Assembly (NCBI GenBank): GCA_964518215.1
Contig: CAZFFP010000005.1
Span: 15,735-79,734, forward strand
Direction: 5' to 3'
Source of the DNA: CAYSGX01 sp964518215
Lineage (GTDB): Bacteria > Bacteroidota > Bacteroidia > Chitinophagales > CAIOSU01
Length of the DNA: 64,000 bases
The position numbers and the translations under genes were made by a program. Of the stretch, positions 44,041 to 52,095 are shown in pieces; position 1 is the first letter of the stretch, and every line of letters starts with the position of its first letter. The notes beneath the pieces were generated by a model. It made no database searches. It was not told the origin of the DNA and saw nothing but the letters and a program-made list of their open reading frames with translations.

Positions 44041-44851
44041 GATTGGTTTTTTGAATCAACTCATTAAAATACAAGGGCGCTTGCAACAATCTGCTACCAT
44101 ACCACGAAAACATTTCGCCATCCACCAGAATGATTACGGATTTAGAATTTCGGATTTCGGATTTTAATTGAGTGATGTGTGTTGACTTAAAAGGATAAGG
44201 CTCTGATGAAAGCAAAATCAATTCAGGTTTTGCGTCAATAATTTGTTCTACTGAAATTTCAGGATAACGGCTGTCGGCTTGTGCAAAAATATTTTTAAAA
44301 CCACAACGCAGCAACATATCATGAATGAAAGTGTCTCGATTCACCGTCATGTATGGTTCGCGCCAAATGAGATACATTGCGCTTAAACTTTGTGTAGGTG
44401 TTTTTATTTGCTGAAAGCGTAATTGAATTTCTTCTAAAATATTTTTAGCGACAGCTTCTTTTCCGGTAATCGTTCCAATTTGAAGTATCATGTCGAGCGC
44501 GTCATCAAGTGTTTTTATATCGCTGAGCCAAACGGGAAATTCGTGCATCAGCGTTTCGATTTGCTGTTGCTCGTTTTCTTCTTTATTGGCAATAATCAGG
44601 TCGGGTTGTAGGGCGCGTATTTTATCGAGATGCAGATGTTTGGTGCCACCTATTTTATTTTTACTTTGAAACCACTCTCGCGGATGCACACAAAATTTAG
44701 TGATACCAAGCACTTCATTATTCAAACCCAAATGGAACAGCAGTTCGGTTTGCGAAGGCACTAAGGAAATAATTCTTTTCGGAGGAAAAGGAATTTCCAC
44801 TACCCTACCCATTTGGTCGGTGAAATTTTTGATAGAATTCGCTGATGCCAT
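44033..44851 (-). CDS. BtuF-like helical-backbone metal/vitamin-binding protein without signal peptide
   Basis: 272 residues with the periplasmic-binding-protein type III fold seen in BtuF/FepB-like proteins: RIISLVPSQTELLFHLGL, VLGITKFCVHP, LQPDLIIANKEEN, IIDAKPELILLSSEPYPF, LVDGEMFSWYGSRLLQA. It starts MASANSIKNFTDQMGRVVEIP, with no signal peptide or lipobox. It either is cytoplasmic or needs a different export route. No ABC permease or ATPase gene is close by. The substrate is open (cobalamin, heme or iron chelate). Confidence 0.85.
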   Translation of the reverse strand: MASANSIKNFTDQMGRVVEIPFPPKRIISLVPSQTELLFHLGLNNEVLGITKFCVHPREWFQSKNKIGGTKHLHLDKIRALQPDLIIANKEENEQQQIETLMHEFPVWLSDIKTLDDALDMILQIGTITGKEAVAKNILEEIQLRFQQIKTPTQSLSAMYLIWREPYMTVNRDTFIHDMLLRCGFKNIFAQADSRYPEISVEQIIDAKPELILLSSEPYPFKSTHITQLKSEIRNSKSVIILVDGEMFSWYGSRLLQAPLYFNELIQKTNHA

Positions 44852-44973
44852 TTTAATAACGAAGACATAAAGTTAGAACCTAAATGCTTTCACGATTTAA
44901 TAATCACCTAACAAATCGTTCGCATACATAAAACAAGCGAAACACTAACTTCACCCTTCAAATTTCATCCTCC

Positions 44974-46551
44974 ATGAAAAATATTTTTTCTGCACTCCTG
45001 TTTTTATTGTTTGTTGTAACAACCTTTGCTCAAAACATTATTCGCGGACCCTATTTGCAAATGGGCACTCCCGAAAGCATGATTATTCGCGCCCGAACCG
45101 ATTTAAACTTAGTGCTTGAAGTTCGTTATGGAACCGACCGTAATAATCTTTCTTTTGCTAAATCAGGAACCAGTGGAACCGAGCATGTGGTGGAAATAAA
45201 AAATCTCAATCCAAACACCAAATATTTTTATCGCCTGTATTCATTCGGTCAGCCACTATCGGCAGATGATGCTTCTTTTCATTTCATCACTTCTCCCACG
45301 CACGGAACCGAACAGCCAATCCATATTTGGGTAATTGGAGATTTTGGTCGGGCTAATCCTCCACAAATACAAGTGAAAGAAACTTACCTCAATCAAATAA
45401 AAAACAACAGACATACCGATGTTTGGCTGTGGACAGGCGACAATGCCTACAATGATGGCACCGACACCGAATATCAAAATCATGTGTTCGAAGTTTATCC
45501 CGAAATTTTCAGAAATACGGTAGCATGGCCTACGCCCGGTAATCACGATTACAAATCCATTAATGCCCAGCACAGAGGTCCATATTACGATATTTTTTCA
45601 CTGCCAACCAATGGCGAATCCGGTGGCCTTCCAAGTGGTGAAGAAGGTTATTATTCATTTGATTATGGCAACGTGCATTTTGTTTCGCTCAATTCCGAAT
45701 GGGTGCCGTGGTATATCAATCCGAACAGCCAAATGATTCAATGGTTGCGTAACGATTTGGCTGCTACTACGCAAAAATGGAAAGTGGTTTATTTTCACAA
45801 ACCTCCTTATTCCAAAGGCTCACACGACTCCGACAATGTAGGCGATTTGATTGCCATGCGCACCGTGTTGAATCCGGTAATTGAAGAATATGGCGTTGAT
45901 TTGGTGCTGAACGGACACAGCCACAATTATGAAAGAACCTATTTAATGAAAGGACATTTTGATAATTCTACCACTTTCGATACAGATGAACATGTGGTAG
46001 ATAACACCTGCGGAAGCCCTGCTCAGGGCGAAGCCTACATTAAATACACCGATGGCGACAATGCCAACGAAGGAACCGTGTATTGTGTTATAGGAAACTC
46101 CGGAACCAACACCACCGGAAAATCATTAGACCATCCGGCAATGTGTACCAACTTTCAGGATGAATACGGCTCTTTGGTGATTGATGTGCATGGCGACACG
46201 CTTACAGCCAAATATGTAGAAATGAGCGGAACTGTGAAAGATGAATTCCGAATATTAAAACGAAGCACTACATCTGTTACCGAGCCTGCTTCATTTTTAA
46301 AATTTATCAAAGTGTTTCCAAATCCGTCAACACGAATGGTTCAGGTAGCCATACAGCCTGAAAAACCTGCTTCTATGAGTGTTGTAGTATATGATTTGAA
46401 CGGAAAAAAAGTTGCCACACTGGCTGATAAACAATTTATGAATACTGCCCAAGTGTTAGAGTGGAACACTTCAAAAGTTTCCAAAGGAAATTATCTCATC
46501 AGTATTTCCGATGGCAACAGGCAGGAAAGCAGACTAGTGGTGGTGGAGTAA
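44974..46551 (+). CDS. Secreted purple acid phosphatase-like metallophosphoesterase with T9SS sorting domain
   Basis: 525 residues: signal peptide (about 1-19, TTFAQ), an Fn3-like domain (about 20-108), then the calcineurin-like core with metal motifs WVIGDFG (Asp123), LWTGDNAYNDG (Asp156, Tyr159), PTPGNHDY (Asn190, His191) and LVLNGHSHNYERTY near residue 315. The last 85 residues form a type A T9SS domain (VFPNPSTRMVQ). The N-terminal Fn3 plus catalytic core is the plant and mammal purple acid phosphatase layout. Confidence 0.93.
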   Translation: MKNIFSALLFLLFVVTTFAQNIIRGPYLQMGTPESMIIRARTDLNLVLEVRYGTDRNNLSFAKSGTSGTEHVVEIKNLNPNTKYFYRLYSFGQPLSADDASFHFITSPTHGTEQPIHIWVIGDFGRANPPQIQVKETYLNQIKNNRHTDVWLWTGDNAYNDGTDTEYQNHVFEVYPEIFRNTVAWPTPGNHDYKSINAQHRGPYYDIFSLPTNGESGGLPSGEEGYYSFDYGNVHFVSLNSEWVPWYINPNSQMIQWLRNDLAATTQKWKVVYFHKPPYSKGSHDSDNVGDLIAMRTVLNPVIEEYGVDLVLNGHSHNYERTYLMKGHFDNSTTFDTDEHVVDNTCGSPAQGEAYIKYTDGDNANEGTVYCVIGNSGTNTTGKSLDHPAMCTNFQDEYGSLVIDVHGDTLTAKYVEMSGTVKDEFRILKRSTTSVTEPASFLKFIKVFPNPSTRMVQVAIQPEKPASMSVVVYDLNGKKVATLADKQFMNTAQVLEWNTSKVSKGNYLISISDGNRQESRLVVVE

Positions 46552-46636
46552 TTTAAAACCATTGGCTCATTTTCTTTTCTTGCATTCATTCTGAATATAA
46601 ATCCGACAGTGTATTTTTATCGAAAAAAAATACCTC

Positions 46637-47041
46637 ATGAACTATTGGCTCGTAAAATCGGAACCCTTCAAATACAGTTGGGAGCAGTTTGAAAAAGACA
46701 AGAAAACCTTTTGGGATGGTGTGCGCAATTATCAGGCACGCAACAATCTGAAAGCCATGAAAAAAGGCGATTTGGTGTTGTTTTATCACAGCAATGAAGG
46801 CAAAGAAGTGGTGGGTATTGCCAAAGTGATGAAAGAACACTACCAAGACCCAACTACCGATGATTCCAACTGGGTGGTGGTGGATTTGTCGCCTCATAAA
46901 AAGTTAAAAAAGCCGGTAGGACTCGATGTTATTAAAACAGATAATCGGCTTGAAAATATTTCTTTGGTTAGGCAAGGCAGACTATCGGTAATGCCTCTGA
47001 AAAAAGAGGAGTTCGATGTGATTTTGGAGTTGGGAAGTTAA
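46637..47041 (+). CDS. EVE-domain protein (thymocyte nuclear protein 1-like)
   Basis: 134 residues, a single EVE (PUA-like) domain: MNYWLVKSEPFKYSWEQFEK, FWDGVRNYQARNNLKAMKKG, DLVLFYHSNEGKEVVGIAKV, RQGRLSVMPLKKEEFDVIL. EVE domains bind modified bases in DNA or RNA. It sits 85 bp after the phosphatase gene and is followed by a strong bidirectional terminator. Confidence 0.93.
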   Translation: MNYWLVKSEPFKYSWEQFEKDKKTFWDGVRNYQARNNLKAMKKGDLVLFYHSNEGKEVVGIAKVMKEHYQDPTTDDSNWVVVDLSPHKKLKKPVGLDVIKTDNRLENISLVRQGRLSVMPLKKEEFDVILELGS

Positions 47042-47072
47042 TGTAGTTTTAAGAGAATTTTTTTCGAGTAAT

Positions 47073-47104
47073 AAAAAAGACCACTCGTTTCCGAGTGGTC
47101 TTTT
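47073..47104. terminator. Bidirectional Rho-independent terminator
   Basis: AAAAGACCACTCG and CGAGTGGTCTTTT pair perfectly (13 bp) around a TTTC loop, with an A run on the left and a T run on the right. It serves the EVE gene on the plus strand and the adhesin gene on the minus strand. Confidence 0.9.
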
Positions 47105-47129
47105 GGGTATTTATGGTATTCAATCAGAA

Positions 47130-50100
47130 TTACTTGGAACTCAACTGCATCAGTTTTAAATGCTGAGTAGATTCGGGAGTAACTAAGCGGCAGATATACA
47201 TGCCTTCAGCCATTCCAGAACCATCCATTTCGAAGTTGTAAGCAAGGTTTGCTTCAGCTTCTCCATCGAACAATACTTTAACCAAAGCGCCTTTGCTGTC
47301 GAAAATCTGCAACATGGCACGGCTGTCCTGAGCGAGTTCAAACGAAATGAAAAGATTTTTGCTGAACGGATTCGGATAAGCCGAAAGCAGATTGTCTTTC
47401 AAAGACATCATGAAGTTCTCGGGCAACAATTCATTGTTGTTTTCAGCAGTTTTATTGGCTTTGGCTTCGGTGAATCCAATCAGAGCGCGACACTCGTCAA
47501 ACGCTTCGTTGATAGTACTTACTGCCCTGTTAATTTCATTGAGGCTTACCGGTAATGTTTGTCCTGCCAAAGCTTGGTTTGCCAATTCAAACAAATCACC
47601 AACAGTATTATTAGCACCTAAATAATTCAACACTGAAGTAGAAAGCTGATAAATCTTTTCATTGCCCGGAGCAACGGTGAAGTCGGTATCTAAACAAATG
47701 CCATTTCCTCCTCCACTTCCCGAACCATTAGAAATAATCATGTAAGGACCATCTAAACGAACGGTATCCAGTCCATCAATTCTGAGGTTCAATCCAAGAG
47801 TGATGGTTTGTCCTAAAAGAATATTTCTGAACTTACCATTCTTAGGATTTCCAAACAAAGGAATACCAAACGGTGTAGTGGTGCATTGATTAGTGAATAC
47901 CAAATTAGCAGGTAATTGATTATTGTTTTTGGGCGGCAAAATACCAGCGGGTCCACCGGCAGGCAATCTTTCAACAACACAATACACATCGGCAGAATCA
48001 AAAGTCAAAGAACGAATATTCAGAACACCTACTGTAAGGGAATTAACAGTCAGGTCTTTCATCAATTCGAGCGTGGTGCGACCATCGCAGAATTTGCCGC
48101 CATAATTACCGTAGAAACCTTGAGTGAACGAGCAATAAGCCAATCCTGTCATGCTGTAGAAAGAAACAGTACAAGTTTCAGAGCAATTACCATCGGCATT
48201 CACAATGGTTACGCTAATCGTTCCAATCGAACCTGCAACACCTGCCACATAATACAAACTATCAGTTCCTTGTCCTGAATCAATAGACCATCCATCGCCC
48301 GATACTGTCCATGTAATGGTAGCAGCATTTTTAAAATCGCCAACAATTAAATAAGTATCGCCTTCAATAGGTAAAGACTTTGGTAAATTGAGTTTGCACT
48401 CAGGTTTATTGTCTTTATAGTTAACACTTACTGTATCAGAAGCAGAGCAACCGTTATCAAGATTGGTAACCAAAAGCGTGTATAATCCGGGTTTATTTAC
48501 GGTAGGAGTCAATGTGCTTCCACCGGAAACAATTCCGGGACCACTCCAACTTATAGTTCTGTTAACAGCATTGGCGCTTCCCTGCAATGAAGTTTGAGGA
48601 AACTCGCAATCTAACAATCCCTGAGCGCCAGCGTCAACAATTGGTGGCGTGGTATCTACGGTAACATTGGCAGAAGTTGTGGCAGTACATCCGTTTCCGG
48701 GGCTGGTAACGGTAACGCTGTATGTCCCTGCAGCATTAACAGTGATAGTTGCAAAGTTGGCATTACCAACAATTCCGTTGCCGCTCCATGCAAAGCTCGA
48801 ACCGGGAATATTTGATGTAGCAGTTAATGTTACAGTAGGTCCGGTATAGCAATTGATTACTTTGTCGGGTCCTGCACTTACTTGTGGAGGAGTGCTATCC
48901 ACCGAAACTGAAGCAGTAGCAGAAGCAGAGCAGCCATTGGCAGGGTCTGTAACAACAAGAGTATATGTACCTTGAGCATTTACTGTAATAGAAGCCAAAT
49001 TAGGATTAGAAACAATTCCCGCACCGCTCCATACAAATTGAGCATTAGGAGTAGAACTGCTGCCATTCAAGGTTGAAATGAAATTATTGGCACAATTCAA
49101 CACCGCATTGGCTCCTGCATTAATATTTGGAGGAGTAGTATTAACGGTAACAGAAGTTTGAGCCGAAGCAGTGCAGCCGTTCGAAGGGTCGGTAACTACT
49201 AAAGTGTAAGTTCCCTGAGTATTAACAGTTGGAGTTGCAGTATTTCCACCGGAAACAATTCCGGGACCACTCCAAGCAAATTGTGCATTTGGAGTGCTGC
49301 TGCTGCCATTCAATTGAATGTTCGGTCCGGTGTAACAATTAATTAAACCGTTAGCTCCGGCATTTACATTCGGAGTATTTGTGTTTAAAGTAACTAAAGT
49401 CTGATCGGACGCAGTACATCCATTTGCAGGGTTAGTAACCAACAATGTATAAGTACCCGGGGAGTTTACTGTTGGAGTGAGTGTATTTCCACCGGATACA
49501 ATTCCGGGACCGCTCCAGCTGTAGGTTACACCTTGTGTAGTGCTGCTTCCATTGAGTTGTATGGTTGGACCGGTAAAACAATCAATAATGGCATCAGCGC
49601 CTGCATTCACATTTGGTGCTGTTACGTCAACGATTACACAAACAGTATCCGAAGCAGAGCATCCGTTTACAAGATCAGTAACCATTACTATATAACATCC
49701 TGCCGCATTTACTGTAATTGATGACAGGTTAGGATTGGAAATTATGCCCCCACCGTTCCAACTGAAAGAAGCGCTTGCAGCATTGGTATTTACAGTAAGT
49801 GTTACAGTTGGTCCCGTGGTACAATTAATGACTCTGTCAGCTCCCGCATTGGCTGATGGAATGGTAACATTAACTGTAACAGAAGTTTGAGACGAAGCGG
49901 TGCATCCGTTAGATGGGTCGGTAACTACTAAAGTGTATGTTCCTGCAGCATTAACAGTTGGAGTTGCAGTATTTCCTCCGGAAACAATTCCGGGACCACT
50001 CCAGGCAAATTGTGCATTTGGAGTGCTGCTGCTGCCATTCAACTGAATGGCAGGTCCGGTATAACAATTGATTAAACCGGCAGCTCCGGCATTAACATTC

Positions 50101-51875
50101 GGAGTATTGGTATTCAATGTAACATACACCGTATCTAAACCGACACATCCGGATGCTTGGTCAAGCGCCTGAAGCACATATCCTCCGGCTGCATTTACTG
50201 TGGCATTACCTCCATTTTGCGAAACTATATTACCACCGTTAAACGCGCTCCACGAAAGTATAGCTCCGGGAGTTGTTGAACTACCGCTCAACTGAACGGT
50301 TGCTCCGGTGAAACAGTTAATCACTGCATCATTACCTGCATTTGCATTGGGAGTAAATACGCTCGAAGTAACAAAGACAGAATCAATTTTTTCGCAGTTG
50401 GTTCCATCAAACACAATGGAAACAAATTTCCATCCGGGAGCATTCCAGGTGGCTTGTGCAGTTTTTTGACCGGAAACTAAACCTGCTCCGCTCCAAGTAA
50501 CATCAACAGCCGGAATTGGAGGATTTAAGTTTTGAAGAGTGGTAGTAGCCGTAGTATTGATACAAGAAATTTCAGTAGCAGCTAACGTATAAGTTGCTTC
50601 TAAGCTACGTCCGAAAGAAAAAGGACCGGCAAAATCTTTCAATTCGGCAGTAAAAGATGTTGAAGAACGACTTTTTACTAATAATGACCCGAAATACTGC
50701 ACGCATGGATCGTTGAAATTGAAAGGTTGGTCAAGACCGAAAGCAGTCAGGTTAATAGCAAACTCCATATATGTAAGTGCTCCCATCGTTGTTGTGTAAA
50801 CAGCGTTAGGATTCACTAATGTGCCCCAAGGAGAGGCATCGGTTGCTCCTTCTCTGTTTACACGTGTAAACACATAAGGAACACTTCCGGCATTTTTAGC
50901 AGTTATTTCTGCATAGCCATAAGGCGATGACTTAAAGGTTCCGCTATTATCTGTATCGAATGTTTCGGTAAAAATAAATGGAACATTTGCCAAGGCATTG
51001 AAAGCAGCAAAACTGCCACCGGGCAATTGTGCAGGATCTACCCATACTCTGATAGAAAGTTTGGGGTTAGCTCCACCATTATCAAAATCGAATGAAATGA
51101 TTACATCTCCGGGAAAAGTGATTTTACCGGCCCCGTCAAATCTCCAGGCAGTATGTCCTGAATCGGGACCTAAAGTGGTGAATACACCTGCGCCATCAAT
51201 ATATTCAAAGGTTTCTCTGAAATACTCAAAGTCAACGTGGCTGTTTCCGTTTTCAACAATAACCGATGCCCCTCCATAACCCCACAAAGTATCAAGTACT
51301 CCTTCGCCATCTCTTCTTAAGTGAGCAAAAACCTCTATAAGGTCGTTCTTTTGTGGAGAGCCACCCGAACCAACAGTCCATTTTTTAGGGTTGAAAAAAT
51401 TTTTATCTGCTCCCCCGGTAAAAACGGACAGGTCGCTGTTGCTTCCGGTAGAATTTTGGTCGCGCCCATAAACCGCATCGAGCCATCGTTTGCCATTATT
51501 GATACTGTTAATAGGGCGGCTCATTCTGCGCTCTACTTCAATGTTTCTTCCGGCAAGGTTTGCGGTAGAAAACAACGTATTCAGTGCAGCAGCACCGGTG
51601 GTGTCAATTACACCCAAGCCCGAACCCGGACCTTTGTAAAACCAATCATCGGTTCCCGAAGCAGGCACCGGAAAGGAACCAAACTGTAATTGGTTGGAAT
51701 AAATGTCGCCATCAACGCCAAAGTTGGCTTTAACGGCTTCATCGCCTACCAACTGTGCGAAAGTCGGGGCGGAAAATAAAAAAACCGCAATAGCCATACA
51801 CAATTTGACCATGCGGTTGGGAATGAAGGGCGCAACATTTGGCACACAATCATTTAAGGATAGGATTAGTTTCAT
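47130..51875 (-). CDS. Giant adhesin-like secreted protein with eight tandem Ig-like repeats and T9SS domain
   Basis: 1581 residues. A signal peptide ends near residue 41 (SAPTFAQ); starts at residue 1 (51875) or at Met22 (51812) are both possible. Residues 45-500 form a unique N-terminal region rich in beta strands. Residues about 507-1150 hold eight repeats of 75-80 residues. Each has NAGA---INC near its start, WSGPGIVSG or WSGxGIV in the middle, and GTYTLVVTDPSNGCTAS at the end. A PKD/SprB-like stretch follows, and a type A T9SS sorting domain (SAYPNPFSKN) lies at the end. The layout fits a surface filament or gliding adhesin. No transposon or phage sign is seen. Confidence 0.9.
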   Translation of the reverse strand: MKLILSLNDCVPNVAPFIPNRMVKLCMAIAVFLFSAPTFAQLVGDEAVKANFGVDGDIYSNQLQFGSFPVPASGTDDWFYKGPGSGLGVIDTTGAAALNTLFSTANLAGRNIEVERRMSRPINSINNGKRWLDAVYGRDQNSTGSNSDLSVFTGGADKNFFNPKKWTVGSGGSPQKNDLIEVFAHLRRDGEGVLDTLWGYGGASVIVENGNSHVDFEYFRETFEYIDGAGVFTTLGPDSGHTAWRFDGAGKITFPGDVIISFDFDNGGANPKLSIRVWVDPAQLPGGSFAAFNALANVPFIFTETFDTDNSGTFKSSPYGYAEITAKNAGSVPYVFTRVNREGATDASPWGTLVNPNAVYTTTMGALTYMEFAINLTAFGLDQPFNFNDPCVQYFGSLLVKSRSSTSFTAELKDFAGPFSFGRSLEATYTLAATEISCINTTATTTLQNLNPPIPAVDVTWSGAGLVSGQKTAQATWNAPGWKFVSIVFDGTNCEKIDSVFVTSSVFTPNANAGNDAVINCFTGATVQLSGSSTTPGAILSWSAFNGGNIVSQNGGNATVNAAGGYVLQALDQASGCVGLDTVYVTLNTNTPNVNAGAAGLINCYTGPAIQLNGSSSTPNAQFAWSGPGIVSGGNTATPTVNAAGTYTLVVTDPSNGCTASSQTSVTVNVTIPSANAGADRVINCTTGPTVTLTVNTNAASASFSWNGGGIISNPNLSSITVNAAGCYIVMVTDLVNGCSASDTVCVIVDVTAPNVNAGADAIIDCFTGPTIQLNGSSTTQGVTYSWSGPGIVSGGNTLTPTVNSPGTYTLLVTNPANGCTASDQTLVTLNTNTPNVNAGANGLINCYTGPNIQLNGSSSTPNAQFAWSGPGIVSGGNTATPTVNTQGTYTLVVTDPSNGCTASAQTSVTVNTTPPNINAGANAVLNCANNFISTLNGSSSTPNAQFVWSGAGIVSNPNLASITVNAQGTYTLVVTDPANGCSASATASVSVDSTPPQVSAGPDKVINCYTGPTVTLTATSNIPGSSFAWSGNGIVGNANFATITVNAAGTYSVTVTSPGNGCTATTSANVTVDTTPPIVDAGAQGLLDCEFPQTSLQGSANAVNRTISWSGPGIVSGGSTLTPTVNKPGLYTLLVTNLDNGCSASDTVSVNYKDNKPECKLNLPKSLPIEGDTYLIVGDFKNAATITWTVSGDGWSIDSGQGTDSLYYVAGVAGSIGTISVTIVNADGNCSETCTVSFYSMTGLAYCSFTQGFYGNYGGKFCDGRTTLELMKDLTVNSLTVGVLNIRSLTFDSADVYCVVERLPAGGPAGILPPKNNNQLPANLVFTNQCTTTPFGIPLFGNPKNGKFRNILLGQTITLGLNLRIDGLDTVRLDGPYMIISNGSGSGGGNGICLDTDFTVAPGNEKIYQLSTSVLNYLGANNTVGDLFELANQALAGQTLPVSLNEINRAVSTINEAFDECRALIGFTEAKANKTAENNNELLPENFMMSLKDNLLSAYPNPFSKNLFISFELAQDSRAMLQIFDSKGALVKVLFDGEAEANLAYNFEMDGSGMAEGMYICRLVTPESTQHLKLMQLSSK
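48420..50355 (-). repeat. Eight tandem coding repeats of about 230-240 bp
   Basis: The repeats code for the eight Ig-like units of the adhesin. Two of them, at about 49224-49312 and 49953-50041, are nearly identical for some 88 bp (two or three differences, core GGACCACTCCA and TGTGCATTTGGAGTGCTGC). Recombination between such copies could change repeat number. Confidence 0.8.
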
Positions 51876-52043
51876 AGTAATAAGTATTTAGGGTTAAGGT
51901 TTTAATTATTTGAACGTAAAAATTGGGTTTGTAAATCTAAGTAGTATTACATACTTTTTTTACGAAATGATTGGAAATAAATCATTAATTTTTCCCAAAC
52001 CGAAAACTATACGATGATTTATCTACTCTCAAAGCATACTAAA

Positions 52044-52073
52044 GAAAAAAGGCTCCATATGGAGCCTTTTTTC
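52044..52073. terminator. Terminator of the TonB receptor gene
   Basis: AAAAAAGGCTCCAT and ATGGAGCCTTTTTT form a perfect, loop-tight palindrome (14 bases each arm) 23 bp after the receptor stop. It reads as a terminator on both strands. Confidence 0.88.
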
Positions 52074-52095
52074 TATTCAATAAAAAAAGTCTGTA

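Noticed and set aside
48420..50355. Regular repeats that might suggest a CRISPR array
   Set aside because: Unit length is about 235 bp, the frame stays open throughout and the units code for Ig-like domains; no short direct repeats with unique spacers.
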